Assembly: GCF_000619885.1 (NCBI RefSeq)
Contig: NZ_JHUZ01000017.1
Span: forward strand, 1 to 64,000
DNA from: Balneatrix alpica DSM 16621
Lineage (GTDB): Bacteria > Pseudomonadota > Gammaproteobacteria > Pseudomonadales > Balneatricaceae
DNA length: 64,000 bases
Direction: 5' to 3'
Below, one piece after another: positions 9,664 through 17,983 of this stretch. Position 1 is the first letter of the stretch, and the number at the start of each line of letters is the position of its first letter. The position numbers were made by a program, and so were the translations under genes. The notes under the pieces were generated by a model. The model saw only the letters and a list, made by a program, of their open reading frames with translations, searched no databases and was not told where the DNA came from.

Positions 9664-10617
9664 ATGTCAGCTGTACGCCTCGGTATCGTGATGGACCCTA
9701 TTGCCGCCATCAACTACAAAAAAGACAGCTCGCTGGCCATGCTATTGGCCGCACAAAAACGTGGCTGGGAACTCTGGTATATGGAGCAGCGCGATCTCTA
9801 CTCACGCGATGGCCAGGCCTGCGCCATGATGCGCCCGCTGCAAGTTCAGGCTGATGCCAACCAATGGTTCCAGCTAGGTGACAGCCAAAGCCGTCCCTTG
9901 GCTGATCTCAACATCATTCTGATGCGCAAAGATCCACCCTTTGATAACGAATATATCTACAGCACCTATCTGCTTGAGCAGGCAGAACAGGCCGGCACCC
10001 TGGTAGTCAATAAGCCGCAGAGCCTGCGCGATTGTAATGAGAAGTACTTTGCCACTCTATTCCCCCAATGCACCCCACCGGTACTGGTCAGTCGCCGTCC
10101 CGATTTACTGAAGGACTTCCTCGCCGAACATCAGGATGTCATCTACAAGCCCCTCGATGGCATGGGCGGCAGTGCCATTTTCCGCGTACGCCAGGGCGAC
10201 CCTAACCTGAATGTGATTCTGGAAACCCTGACCCAATTCGGCCAGCAGCAGATCATGGCACAACGCTTTATCCCCGCCATTAGTGAAGGAGATAAGCGCA
10301 TTCTGGTAATCGATGGAGTCGCCGTCGACTACTGCCTGGCACGCATTCCAGCCCAGGGAGAAACCCGCGGTAATCTGGCTGCCGGTGGCCGAGGAGAAGG
10401 CCGACCGCTGAGTGATCGCGACCGCTGGATCGTGGAACAGGTGGCTCCCAGCCTCAAAGCCAAAGGCTTAATTTTTGTTGGCCTGGATGTCATCGGTGAC
10501 TACCTCACTGAGATCAACGTCACCAGCCCTACCTGTATCCGCGAGCTGGATAGTCAGTTTGGTTTAGACATCGGTGGGCAACTGATGGACTGTCTGGCCG
10601 CCAAGATAGGCCATTAA
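9664..10617 (+). CDS. gshB: glutathione synthetase
   Basis: ATP-grasp ligase that joins gamma-glutamylcysteine and glycine to give glutathione. The 317-residue protein begins MSAVRLGIVMDPI and shows IYKPLDGMGGSAIF (ATP lid), RFIPAISEGDKRI, AAGGRGEGR and the metal-binding TEINVTSPTC. The start at 9664 follows an AAGGAG seven bases upstream; the ORF is open further upstream but overlaps rsmE. Its stop is 7 bases before tonB. Confidence 0.95.
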   Translation: MSAVRLGIVMDPIAAINYKKDSSLAMLLAAQKRGWELWYMEQRDLYSRDGQACAMMRPLQVQADANQWFQLGDSQSRPLADLNIILMRKDPPFDNEYIYSTYLLEQAEQAGTLVVNKPQSLRDCNEKYFATLFPQCTPPVLVSRRPDLLKDFLAEHQDVIYKPLDGMGGSAIFRVRQGDPNLNVILETLTQFGQQQIMAQRFIPAISEGDKRILVIDGVAVDYCLARIPAQGETRGNLAAGGRGEGRPLSDRDRWIVEQVAPSLKAKGLIFVGLDVIGDYLTEINVTSPTCIRELDSQFGLDIGGQLMDCLAAKIGH

Positions 10618-10624
10618 GGGAAGC

Positions 10625-11587
10625 ATGATGGCAAGCAGTTGGGCCAGCCTTAGCCAGCAACGCTTTAGCTATGCCTTAGCCATTGCTCTGCTGACCCACG
10701 GCGCCATTATTTTAGGTGTGGCGATTGCACCGCCGGAGCCCACCCAGGTTCGACAAAATACCCTGGAAGTCACCCTGGCGGTGTATCAAAGCCAGCAAGC
10801 GCCAGAGCAGGCCGACTTTATTGCCCAACATGATCAGCAAGGCAGTGGCGATCAAGAAGACAAGACCCGCCTCAGCACCCTGGAAAAGGCCGACTTGGCA
10901 GATCGCCGCATTCAAGAACTGGCGGCACGGGAAGTGGCGCCCAGCCATCCGCAACCCCTGGTCGACGAGCCCATCCTGGCAGAACCCAGCACCACCCCGA
11001 GCCCCGAGCCCCCCCAACCCGAGCCCAAACAAGCGGCTCCCGCTGTGAAGCAGGTAGTCGCCAAAGAGGCCAAAAGCCAAGTTAAGGAAGCAGCCAAACC
11101 CACCCCGAGCAAGCCCGCCAAGCAAGCTCCACCTCCCGCACCAGCAAGCGGCCCTTCATTAATGGCACGCAGTCTAGAAATTGCTAGCCTGGAGGCTTCC
11201 CTCGACATCATGCGGCAGGAATACGCCAAACGCCCCCGTAAACGCACCCTGGATGCCAACTCCACCAAGCGTAGCGAGGATGCGTTTTATCTGAATGCCT
11301 GGAAAGACAAGATCCAACAGGTGGGCAATCTGCATTATCCTCAAGCCGCCCGCCAGCAGGGGCTGTATGGCAAACTGCGTCTACTCGTGGTCTTGCGTCC
11401 CGATGGCAGCGTGAAGGAAATTCAGCTACTGCAATCATCCGGTCATCCACTATTGGATGATGCAGCCCGCCAGATCGTGCGTCTGGCATCGCCCTTTGCC
11501 CCCTTCCCCCCGCAAATGAAAAACGAGGTGGATGAGCTAGAAATTATCCGCACCTGGGTGTTTGAAAAGAATCGTACTCTATATTGA
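10625..11587 (+). CDS. TonB-family energy transducer
   Basis: A 320-residue TonB-like protein: an N-terminal membrane anchor at about residues 14-34, a long Pro/Ala/Lys-rich periplasmic spacer (about 110-175), and a C-terminal TonB domain with YPQAARQQGLYGKLRLLVVL and PDGSVKEIQLLQSSGHPLLD. It is expected to pass proton-motive force to outer-membrane receptors, although this gshB-linked paralogue has no exbBD or receptor nearby. Its location directly after gshB matches pseudomonads. The AAGGGA before the ATG at 10625 supports the start; the ATG at 10628 is an alternative. Confidence 0.85.
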   Translation: MMASSWASLSQQRFSYALAIALLTHGAIILGVAIAPPEPTQVRQNTLEVTLAVYQSQQAPEQADFIAQHDQQGSGDQEDKTRLSTLEKADLADRRIQELAAREVAPSHPQPLVDEPILAEPSTTPSPEPPQPEPKQAAPAVKQVVAKEAKSQVKEAAKPTPSKPAKQAPPPAPASGPSLMARSLEIASLEASLDIMRQEYAKRPRKRTLDANSTKRSEDAFYLNAWKDKIQQVGNLHYPQAARQQGLYGKLRLLVVLRPDGSVKEIQLLQSSGHPLLDDAARQIVRLASPFAPFPPQMKNEVDELEIIRTWVFEKNRTLY

Positions 11588-11636
11588 GTCAGCCGCTTGC
11601 CTGCCACACTCAGCTAGCATGGCAGACACCACAGCC

Positions 11637-11930
11637 TTACAGCATTTGCACGACTTCCAAGCCAAGGTGGTAGCTCAGATTGGCCTGAGCCTGACAACGC
11701 ACCACCTTGGTTTTCGCCTGAAGAGGAGGTACCGCCTGATTAGTCGAATCCAAACGCACCTCAAGTTCAGTCCCTAACTCAAAGGGAATCGGCACCTCTA
11801 CTCCCATGCCCGTCGCGCTTAAATCCAAGCACTTGCCCCGTAACGGTTCCGCGCCAGGGCTGCTCCACAGCCGAACATCAGCGTTAATCATCATGCGGTA
11901 GAAATTACGTCGATCATCGGGACCCAACAT
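11637..11930 (-). CDS. PilZ-domain protein, candidate c-di-GMP receptor
   Basis: A 97-residue single-domain protein. It carries the two c-di-GMP-binding motifs of PilZ domains: an arginine-rich DDRRNFYR near the N-terminus and DLSATGMGV (D/N-x-S-x-x-G) in the strand region. It is probably a small cytoplasmic adaptor controlling motility or surface behaviour; the target is unknown. The start at 11930 has a strong GAGGAAGG five bases upstream, unlike the ATG at 11987. Convergent with tonB; part of the segment separating tonB from yqgE. Confidence 0.82.
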   Translation of the reverse strand: MLGPDDRRNFYRMMINADVRLWSSPGAEPLRGKCLDLSATGMGVEVPIPFELGTELEVRLDSTNQAVPPLQAKTKVVRCQAQANLSYHLGLEVVQML

Positions 11931-12063
11931 AGATACCTTCCTCGTGACTGAAGCCTCATGACCACGCCCTATGGCGAACAAAATCACTTAGCTATGCGGC
12001 GACTCCTTAACTATAGAGCGCCGGAGACTATGCCTCCACTTCATAATGGCGCCCAGCCCTATG

Positions 12064-12543
12064 TTAAAGCCCTACCAAGGGTAATGCGGTGGTGGTTTTA
12101 ATGGAGTCCAACACTACCGTAGAACGTATGTGCGTTACCCCAGGAATGGTCATTAACTCTTCCATCAGAAAGTTAGAAAACGCTTTCAGATCACTAACCA
12201 CCACCCGTAACAAATAATCATCATCTCCTGTGACGGAATAACACTCCAGGATTTGCGATTTACGCTGTACCGCCTGATGAAAAGCCCGAGCCGGGTTCTC
12301 TCCATGCTTTTCCAGGGTGACGGAGACAAACGCCAGCACCCCCAGCCCCAAACGATCAGCATTGAGCTGAGCGACCCAGGCACGGATCACCCCCAACTCC
12401 TGCAATCGTTGCAAGCGCCTGGAACATTGCGAAGGAGACAAATTCACCCGCTCTGACAATTGCGCCTGGGACAATCGCCCGTCCTGCTGTAGCGCCTCCA
12501 ACAGACGGATATCATAAGCATCCAAACTAACTGCACTATTCAT
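12064..12543 (-). CDS. Lrp/AsnC-family transcriptional regulator
   Basis: A 159-residue regulator with an N-terminal winged HTH (LDAYDIRLLEALQQDGRLS..VNLSPSQCSRRLQRL) and a C-terminal RAM ligand-binding domain (ECYSVTGDDDYLLRVVV). It diverges from the 4-hydroxyphenylpyruvate dioxygenase gene, so it is a likely local regulator of tyrosine/phenylalanine catabolism responding to an aromatic amino or keto acid (inference from position). The start is uncertain: 12543 is chosen by alignment to the family; an ATG at 12567 lacks a ribosome-binding site. Confidence 0.88.
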   Translation of the reverse strand: MNSAVSLDAYDIRLLEALQQDGRLSQAQLSERVNLSPSQCSRRLQRLQELGVIRAWVAQLNADRLGLGVLAFVSVTLEKHGENPARAFHQAVQRKSQILECYSVTGDDDYLLRVVVSDLKAFSNFLMEELMTIPGVTHIRSTVVLDSIKTTTALPLVGL

Positions 12544-12567
12544 GCACAAAACCCCAATAGCATGCAT

Positions 12568-12713
12568 AAAATTTACGAAAACTTAGCAGCTAGCGTTCGA
12601 ATTTGCACAATTTTTGCGCGTATGCCGCCCTATAATCATTGTTATCTACTTGACCAGGATCAAGGCAGCAGCCTGCGCCCTTGCCACCAGGATAACAATA
12701 ACAGGAGGCCCTT
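12568..12713. promoter_or_regulatory. divergent control region between Lrp-type regulator and hpd
   Basis: 146 bases with a perfect TATAAT (12631-12636) on the plus strand, about 80 bases before the hpd start. An AT-rich stretch with TTTGCACAATTTTTGC (12602-12617) upstream of it is the kind of sequence Lrp-family proteins bind. No good -35 element is seen at 16-18 bp, which fits an activator-dependent promoter. Confidence 0.5.
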
Positions 12714-13805
12714 ATGACGCTCTCTCGCCACAGCAGCATGATTACCGAACTCAACCCCATGGGTACCGATGGTTTTGAGTTTGTCGAGTACACCGCCACT
12801 GATGTTGCCGCGCTACGCCAACTATTTGAAGGTTTGGGCTTTGTGGCCGTTGCCCGTCACCGTTCCAAGGACGTTACCCTCTATCGCCAGGGTGATATCA
12901 ACTTCATCATCAATGCCGAGCCCGACTCCTTCGCCCAGCAGTTTGCCCGTGCCCACGGCCCCAGCGCTTGCGCTATGGCCTTCCGCGTTGCCGATGCTGC
13001 CTACGCCTACCAACGTGCCCTGGAACTCGGTGCCACCCCCGCACCTACCCGCGTAGGGCCAATGGAGCTAAATATCCCAGCGATTGAAGGGATCGGCGGT
13101 TCCATCATCTATCTGGTTGATCGCTATGGCAGCCATGGCAGCATCTACGATATTGACTTCGTCCCATTAGAGGGCGTCGATCAGCATCCCAAGGGCGTCG
13201 GCTTAACCTACATCGACCACCTCACCCATAACGTATACCGTGGCAACATGGATAAGTGGGCAGACTTCTATGAGCGCCTGTTTAACTTCAAAGAGATTCG
13301 TTACTTCGATATTGAAGGTAAGCTGACTGGGCTGAAATCAAAGGCCATGACCAGCCCCTGCGGCAAGATTCGTATTCCTATTAACGAGTCTGCCGATGAC
13401 AAGAGCCAGATCGAAGAATACCTACAGGAATACAAAGGGGAAGGTATTCAACATATCGCCCTGGGCAGCGATGACATCTACGTCACCGTGGAGAAGCTCA
13501 AAGCCGATGGGGTGAAATTCATGACCCCACCACCCGACACCTACTATGAAATGCTGGATGAGCGCCTGCCTGGCCATGGTGAAGACGTAGCACGTCTGCA
13601 ACGCAATGCCATCCTAATGGACGGCGCCCCCACCGAAGACGGTGGCCGCTTGCTGCAAATCTTCACCGAAACCGTGATTGGCCCCATCTTCTTTGAGCTG
13701 ATCCAACGCAAAGGCGATGAGGGCTTTGGCGAAGGTAACTTCCGTGCCCTGTTCGAATCAATGGAGCGTGATCAGGTTCGTCGCGGCGTCTTGCAGGATA
13801 AGTAA
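12714..13805 (+). CDS. hpd: 4-hydroxyphenylpyruvate dioxygenase
   Basis: Non-haem iron enzyme that converts 4-hydroxyphenylpyruvate to homogentisate in tyrosine catabolism. The 363-residue protein has two vicinal-oxygen-chelate domains. Iron ligands can be placed in the C-terminal half: His in YIDHLTHNV, His in GIQHIALGS, and Glu in [18 protein letters not shown], which is also the family signature. An AGGAGG six bases before the ATG gives a strong start. Homogentisate dioxygenase and the later pathway genes are not in the window. Confidence 0.96.
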   Translation: MTLSRHSSMITELNPMGTDGFEFVEYTATDVAALRQLFEGLGFVAVARHRSKDVTLYRQGDINFIINAEPDSFAQQFARAHGPSACAMAFRVADAAYAYQRALELGATPAPTRVGPMELNIPAIEGIGGSIIYLVDRYGSHGSIYDIDFVPLEGVDQHPKGVGLTYIDHLTHNVYRGNMDKWADFYERLFNFKEIRYFDIEGKLTGLKSKAMTSPCGKIRIPINESADDKSQIEEYLQEYKGEGIQHIALGSDDIYVTVEKLKADGVKFMTPPPDTYYEMLDERLPGHGEDVARLQRNAILMDGAPTEDGGRLLQIFTETVIGPIFFELIQRKGDEGFGEGNFRALFESMERDQVRRGVLQDK

Positions 13806-13813
13806 TCACCTCG

Positions 13814-13834
13814 CCTCCCTGCCCTGCAGGGAGG
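13814..13834 (+). terminator. hairpin after hpd
   Basis: A perfect 8-bp stem, CCTCCCTG and CAGGGAGG with a 5-base loop, lies 8 bases after the hpd stop. The following sequence is pyrimidine-rich but not a clean T-run, so termination is plausible rather than certain. Confidence 0.55.
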
Positions 13835-13952
13835 CATCCTCCTCTGCTACCTTTGTTTAATTCTGGTAACCGACCCTGTACAGACAGCCGCTTCTGCTTC
13901 TATCTTGAAGAGCATTCATGAGCCCAGTGCTCAAGCAGAGGACAAGGTTGTA

Positions 13953-14699
13953 ATGCAGCTTCATCTCATGAGTTGGCCAGAAGTCGCCAACTACCTTAGT
14001 CAACGCCAGGATATCCTGATCCCTATTGGCTCCACCGAACAACACGGTCCTATGGGCTTAATCGGTACCGATGCCATCTGCCCGGAGGCCATTGCCAACG
14101 CCGCAGCGGCCGAACTGGGCTGCATTGTTGGCCCCACCATCAACGTCGGTATGGCTCAGCATCACCTCGCTTTTCCTGGCACCATTGCCCTACGCCCCAG
14201 CACTCTGATCGCCTATTTACAGGACTACGTTAACTCCCTGGCGCTGGCCGGCTTTACTCACTTTTACTTCTTCAATGGTCATGGCGGCAACATCCCCAGT
14301 GTCGAAGCCGCCTTCAGTGAAATCTATGCCGAACGCAGCTATCAACGCCAAGGGCCGAGCGGTCAGGTACGCTGCAAGCTAGGTAACTGGTTTCGCCTGC
14401 CAGAGGTCGCGGCCCTGGCTAGCCAACTTTACGGCGATAAAGAAGGGAATCACGCTACCCCTTCTGAGATCGCCTTAACCCAATTTGTCTACCCCCACGC
14501 CATCAAGCAGGCAGAACTCGCCCCCATTCATGCCACTGCCCGCTACGCCACCGACAGTCGTGATTTCCGTGCGCTGTTCCCGGATGGACGCATGGGCGCT
14601 GACTCGGCGCTGGCCAGTCCGCAAGCGGGGGAACAATTTTTACGCCTTGGCGTCCAAGGACTGATCCGCGAATACAACGCCTTTGTGCATCACCCCTGA
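13953..14699 (+). CDS. creatininase-family amidohydrolase
   Basis: A 248-residue member of the creatinine amidohydrolase / MftE / FAPy-deformylase fold. Metal-binding motifs are visible: IPIGSTEQHGPMGLIGTD (Glu, His, Asp ligands), the NGHGGNIP loop and the late EGNHATPSE. The substrate is unknown; members act on creatinine, a mycofactocin precursor peptide or deazaflavin/riboflavin intermediates, and none of those partner genes is here. The ATG at 13953 with AAGG upstream is preferred over a TTG at 13905. It follows hpd by 147 bp and is followed closely by the next gene. Confidence 0.85.
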   Translation: MQLHLMSWPEVANYLSQRQDILIPIGSTEQHGPMGLIGTDAICPEAIANAAAAELGCIVGPTINVGMAQHHLAFPGTIALRPSTLIAYLQDYVNSLALAGFTHFYFFNGHGGNIPSVEAAFSEIYAERSYQRQGPSGQVRCKLGNWFRLPEVAALASQLYGDKEGNHATPSEIALTQFVYPHAIKQAELAPIHATARYATDSRDFRALFPDGRMGADSALASPQAGEQFLRLGVQGLIREYNAFVHHP

Positions 14700-14724
14700 G
14701 GGGCCAATCACACTGAGGTAGGGC

Positions 14725-15303
14725 ATGCATCCGCACACGCAACAGCTTTTCTGGCAACCCGATACAGTGCCTGGCTTTGAGCATACCCGGCTCGCCCGTA
14801 GCGAGCAGGGTACAGCCATCGACAGCCTGGTCATCGTGTCGCTGCAGGCAGAGGTCCTTCATCTGCGCTATCAGGCTTTCTATGATGCCAAGTTGCAATT
14901 ACGCTCCCTGCGCCTGCAAGGCCTGAATCATATGCTGGAGCTTAGCCTGAGTGGCGATGGCCACGGTTTTTGGCGCGATCGACAAGGGCAACGCCTCGGA
15001 CTATTAGATGGTTGCCTGGATGTACTCTTTGATTTTTCTCCCAACGGTCATCAGCTTCTACTCTGGCGTCAACAGCAACACCCCTCCACTTCGCCCTTTA
15101 ACACCCTCAACGTCAACGCCCTGGGCCATCTTAAAGCCTGTAAAACCCAGCTCCAGCAAGTTTCTGAGCACAGTTGGCAATTACAGCGGGACGATCAGCA
15201 ACAACAACTCAGTGTCGACCAAGCACAGCAGTTACTAACCCTGCAACCAGGCTGGCAACGGGTGTTGCCCCCTGAAACCTCTCCTCTTTTCTCTCCAAGC
15301 TAA
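14725..15303 (+). CDS. putative glycolipid-binding-domain protein
   Basis: A 192-residue protein without signal peptide or membrane segment. The central pattern LDGCLDVLFDFSPNG, then STSPFNTLNVNALGH, and the end LQPGWQRVLP resemble the 'putative glycolipid-binding' family (Pfam PF06475), whose biochemical role is poorly defined. Glutamine content is high toward the C-terminus. It starts 25 bases after the creatininase-family gene with a GAGGTAGGG upstream, so the two are probably co-transcribed. The family assignment is by eye from a few conserved blocks. Confidence 0.55.
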   Translation: MHPHTQQLFWQPDTVPGFEHTRLARSEQGTAIDSLVIVSLQAEVLHLRYQAFYDAKLQLRSLRLQGLNHMLELSLSGDGHGFWRDRQGQRLGLLDGCLDVLFDFSPNGHQLLLWRQQQHPSTSPFNTLNVNALGHLKACKTQLQQVSEHSWQLQRDDQQQQLSVDQAQQLLTLQPGWQRVLPPETSPLFSPS

Positions 15304-15422
15304 AACAGCCGCAGGTAAGGACTACCCACTGGATGCTGCCAGTTTGAGGTCGCATCCAGGCAGTAGCCTCCCTGAATGCGTCCCCAGCTTGCGCCATCTG
15401 CAGCAGCAACCATACTTAGTGC

Positions 15423-15995
15423 ATGCAAACCGAGACCCTGACTGATCTGCGCGACCATTTCCTGATCGCCATGCCCAACATGAAGGATCCCCACTTTGCC
15501 CGAACCGTTACCTACGTTTGTGACTTCGGCGAACAGGGGGCGATGGGGCTGATTATCAATCGGCCACTGGACATGCATCTGGACGAAATTCTGCTCCACC
15601 TGGAAGTGGAACAGGCAGGCCCGCTCGTGCGTAATCCACCGGTATTTATTGGTGGCCCAGTCAAAAATGAACGGGGTTTCGTGCTGCATCGCTATGATGA
15701 TCGCCTGTGGCAATCCTCCTACCTGCTCAACGACGAACTCTGCCTCACCACCTCTGTTGATATTCTCGAAGCCATTGCCGTCGGCCAGGGCCCGGAAGAT
15801 TTTCTTATCACCCTCGGGTATGCTGGCTGGTCCGAGGGCCAGCTTGAGCAGGAGCTGACCGACAACGTCTGGCTGACCTGTCCTGCCGACTATCGCATCC
15901 TGTTCAATACGCCCATAGAGCAACGCCTGCAGGCTGCGGCCGCTACCCTAGGGGTAGACCTCAGCCTACTATCATCACTTGCTGGACATGGCTGA
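15423..15995 (+). CDS. yqgE: YqgE/AlgH family protein (UPF0301)
   Basis: A 190-residue protein of the YqgE/AlgH family. It shows the family opening DHFLIAMPNMKDPHFARTV, then GAMGLIINRPLDM, VFIGGPVKNERGF and ITLGYAGWSEGQLEQE. Molecular function is not settled; AlgH was linked to alginate regulation in Pseudomonas. It overlaps ruvX by 8 bases, the conserved yqgE-ruvX pairing. There is no convincing ribosome-binding site before the ATG at 15423; the start is kept because the N-terminus aligns with the family. Confidence 0.92.
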   Translation: MQTETLTDLRDHFLIAMPNMKDPHFARTVTYVCDFGEQGAMGLIINRPLDMHLDEILLHLEVEQAGPLVRNPPVFIGGPVKNERGFVLHRYDDRLWQSSYLLNDELCLTTSVDILEAIAVGQGPEDFLITLGYAGWSEGQLEQELTDNVWLTCPADYRILFNTPIEQRLQAAAATLGVDLSLLSSLAGHG

Positions 15996-16455
15996 CACCT
16001 TACCTGAACCCTTTAGCGTGCTGGGTTTCGACTTCGGCACCAAACGTTATGGCTTGGCCTATGGCCAAAGTCTGACTGGCACCTCCTCCGCTCTACCACC
16101 AATTAATGCCCGCGACGGTATCCCCGACTGGGAAGAATTAGGTAGAATAATCGCCCACTGGCAGCCCGACGCGCTGGTAGTGGGAATCCCCCTGAATATG
16201 GATGGCAGCGTCAGCGAAATGTCGCGCCGGGCGCGTAAATTCGCCAACCGTCTGCATGCCCGCTATCAGTTGCCCTGCTATCTGATGGATGAACGCCTCT
16301 CTTCCCATGAGGCCAAACACATCCACCAGCAACGCGGAGGCAGCAGTCACTATCGAAAAGACCCCGTTGACAGTCTGGCCGCCCAGTTGATTGTGGAAAG
16401 CTGGCTCAGTGATGGCCGGCGTATTCCCTCCCATACCCCATTGGAGGAACTCTAA
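15988..16455 (+). CDS. ruvX: RuvX/YqgF Holliday-junction resolvase-like nuclease
   Basis: A 155-residue RNase H-fold nuclease, reported in the family to act in pre-16S rRNA 5'-end processing and proposed as a Holliday-junction resolvase. It shows GFDFGTKRYGLAYG (first acidic residue), VVGIPLNMDGS, MDERLSSHEA and DPVDSLAAQLIVESWL. The ATG at 15988 is chosen over a TTG at 15979. It overlaps yqgE upstream, and its stop shares a base with the pyrR ATG (TAATG), implying translational coupling. Confidence 0.94.
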   Translation: MADTLPEPFSVLGFDFGTKRYGLAYGQSLTGTSSALPPINARDGIPDWEELGRIIAHWQPDALVVGIPLNMDGSVSEMSRRARKFANRLHARYQLPCYLMDERLSSHEAKHIHQQRGGSSHYRKDPVDSLAAQLIVESWLSDGRRIPSHTPLEEL

Positions 16456-16973
16456 TGTCATCGGCACCCATGCCTGTGGACGGCTTGCTCGACAAACTCA
16501 GGGTTGAGCTGAAATGCCTGCTGGAAGAAAAATCCATTAGTCAGCCTGTAATGATCGGCATCCGCACTGGCGGAGTCTGGATCGCGGAGCGGCTACACCA
16601 GGCACTGGCATTAGAGGGCCAAGTCGGGGTGTTGGATATCAGCTTTTACCGTGACGACTTTACCCGCATAGGCCTGCATCCCCGGGTGCAACCCTCGTCC
16701 CTGCCCTTCGCCCTGGAAGATCAACACATCATCCTGGTCGACGATGTCATTATGAGTGGCCGCACCATTCGCGCCGCCCTCAATGAACTGTTCGATTATG
16801 GCCGTCCGGCCTCCGTGACCCTGGTCACCCTGTTTGACATTGGCCAACGCGAATTACCGTTACAGCCAGATCTGGTTGGGCAACGCCTGCAGTTGGAGCC
16901 CGAACAACAGATCAAACTGACCGGCCCCACCCCGCTGGGCCTGGAGATTATCAGTAAAGCCCCCTCACTCTAG
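16455..16973 (+). CDS. pyrR: PyrR-type phosphoribosyltransferase / pyrimidine regulator
   Basis: A 172-residue PRTase-fold protein with the PRPP loop ILVDDVIMSGRTIRAAL and IGIRTGGVWIAERL. In the family it has uracil phosphoribosyltransferase activity and can regulate pyr genes. It heads the pyrR-pyrB-pyrC' run, the pseudomonad arrangement where it influences pyrimidine expression. A GGAGG lies eight bases before the ATG, inside the end of ruvX. No attenuator-like hairpin is evident between pyrR and pyrB (15 bases). Confidence 0.92.
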   Translation: MSSAPMPVDGLLDKLRVELKCLLEEKSISQPVMIGIRTGGVWIAERLHQALALEGQVGVLDISFYRDDFTRIGLHPRVQPSSLPFALEDQHIILVDDVIMSGRTIRAALNELFDYGRPASVTLVTLFDIGQRELPLQPDLVGQRLQLEPEQQIKLTGPTPLGLEIISKAPSL

Positions 16974-16988
16974 TCGGAACCCTTTGCC

Positions 16989-17981
16989 ATGAGCCATTCT
17001 GCGCCCCATCAACTGCAACTGAATGAGCAGGGCCAGCTCCGCCATTTTTTGACCACGGAAGGTCTGTCGAAAGAGCTCCTTACCGAGATTCTCGACACCG
17101 CCGAGTCCTTTATTGACGTGAACAGCCGCTCGGTGAAGAAAGTTCCTCTGCTACGGGGGATTACGGTGGTCAACCTGTTCTTTGAAAACTCCACCCGTAC
17201 CCGTAGCACCTTTGAACTGGCAGCCCAGCGCCTCTCAGCCGATATTCTCAACCTCAACATCAGCACCTCCGCCACCGCCAAGGGTGAAACCCTGCAAGAT
17301 ACCCTGTGGAACCTGCGCGCCATGGGAGCGGATATGTTTGTGGTACGCCATGCAGATAGCGGCGCGGCACACTTTATTGCCCAGTATGTCACCCCAGATG
17401 TCGCCATTATCAATGCTGGTGACGGCCGCCATGCCCACCCCACCCAGGCCATGCTTGACATGCTGACCATTCGCCGGGAAAAAGGCAGTTTTGAGCACCT
17501 GAAAGTCGCCATTGTCGGTGATATTCTGCACTCACGAGTGGCCCGCTCCGAAATCCACGCGCTGAAAACCCTGGGGGCCGAAGAAATCCGCCTGATTGGC
17601 CCGAAAACCCTGGTACCGGATCATCTTGAAGCACTCGGCACCCATATCTACCGCGACATGAAGCAAGGCCTGAAGGATGTCGATGTCATCGTCACCCTGC
17701 GTCTGCAGAAAGAACGGATGGATAAAGCGCTGCTGCCCTCTGAGAGCGAATTCTTCCGTCTCTATGGTCTCAGCACCGACAAGCTTAGCTATGCCAAGCC
17801 CGATGCCATCGTCATGCACCCAGGCCCGATCAACCGTGGGGTTGAAATTGAGTCTGCCGTTGCCGATGGCACCCAATCGCGCATTCTCACCCAGGTCAAC
17901 AATGGTATTGCGGTGCGGATGGCGGTGATGTCGATGGCTATCAGTGGCCAGATGCAAACACTTGAAGGGAGCCAGGGCTAA
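16989..17981 (+). CDS. pyrB: aspartate carbamoyltransferase, catalytic subunit
   Basis: Second step of pyrimidine synthesis: carbamoyl phosphate plus aspartate to carbamoylaspartate. The 330-residue protein has the carbamoyl phosphate site [24 protein letters not shown] and the aspartate-site [11 protein letters not shown]. It has an N-terminal extension relative to the E. coli chain, as in class A enzymes that assemble with a pyrC-like partner. It ends 2 bases before pyrC'. Confidence 0.96.
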   Translation: MSHSAPHQLQLNEQGQLRHFLTTEGLSKELLTEILDTAESFIDVNSRSVKKVPLLRGITVVNLFFENSTRTRSTFELAAQRLSADILNLNISTSATAKGETLQDTLWNLRAMGADMFVVRHADSGAAHFIAQYVTPDVAIINAGDGRHAHPTQAMLDMLTIRREKGSFEHLKVAIVGDILHSRVARSEIHALKTLGAEEIRLIGPKTLVPDHLEALGTHIYRDMKQGLKDVDVIVTLRLQKERMDKALLPSESEFFRLYGLSTDKLSYAKPDAIVMHPGPINRGVEIESAVADGTQSRILTQVNNGIAVRMAVMSMAISGQMQTLEGSQG

Positions 17982-17983
17982 AC

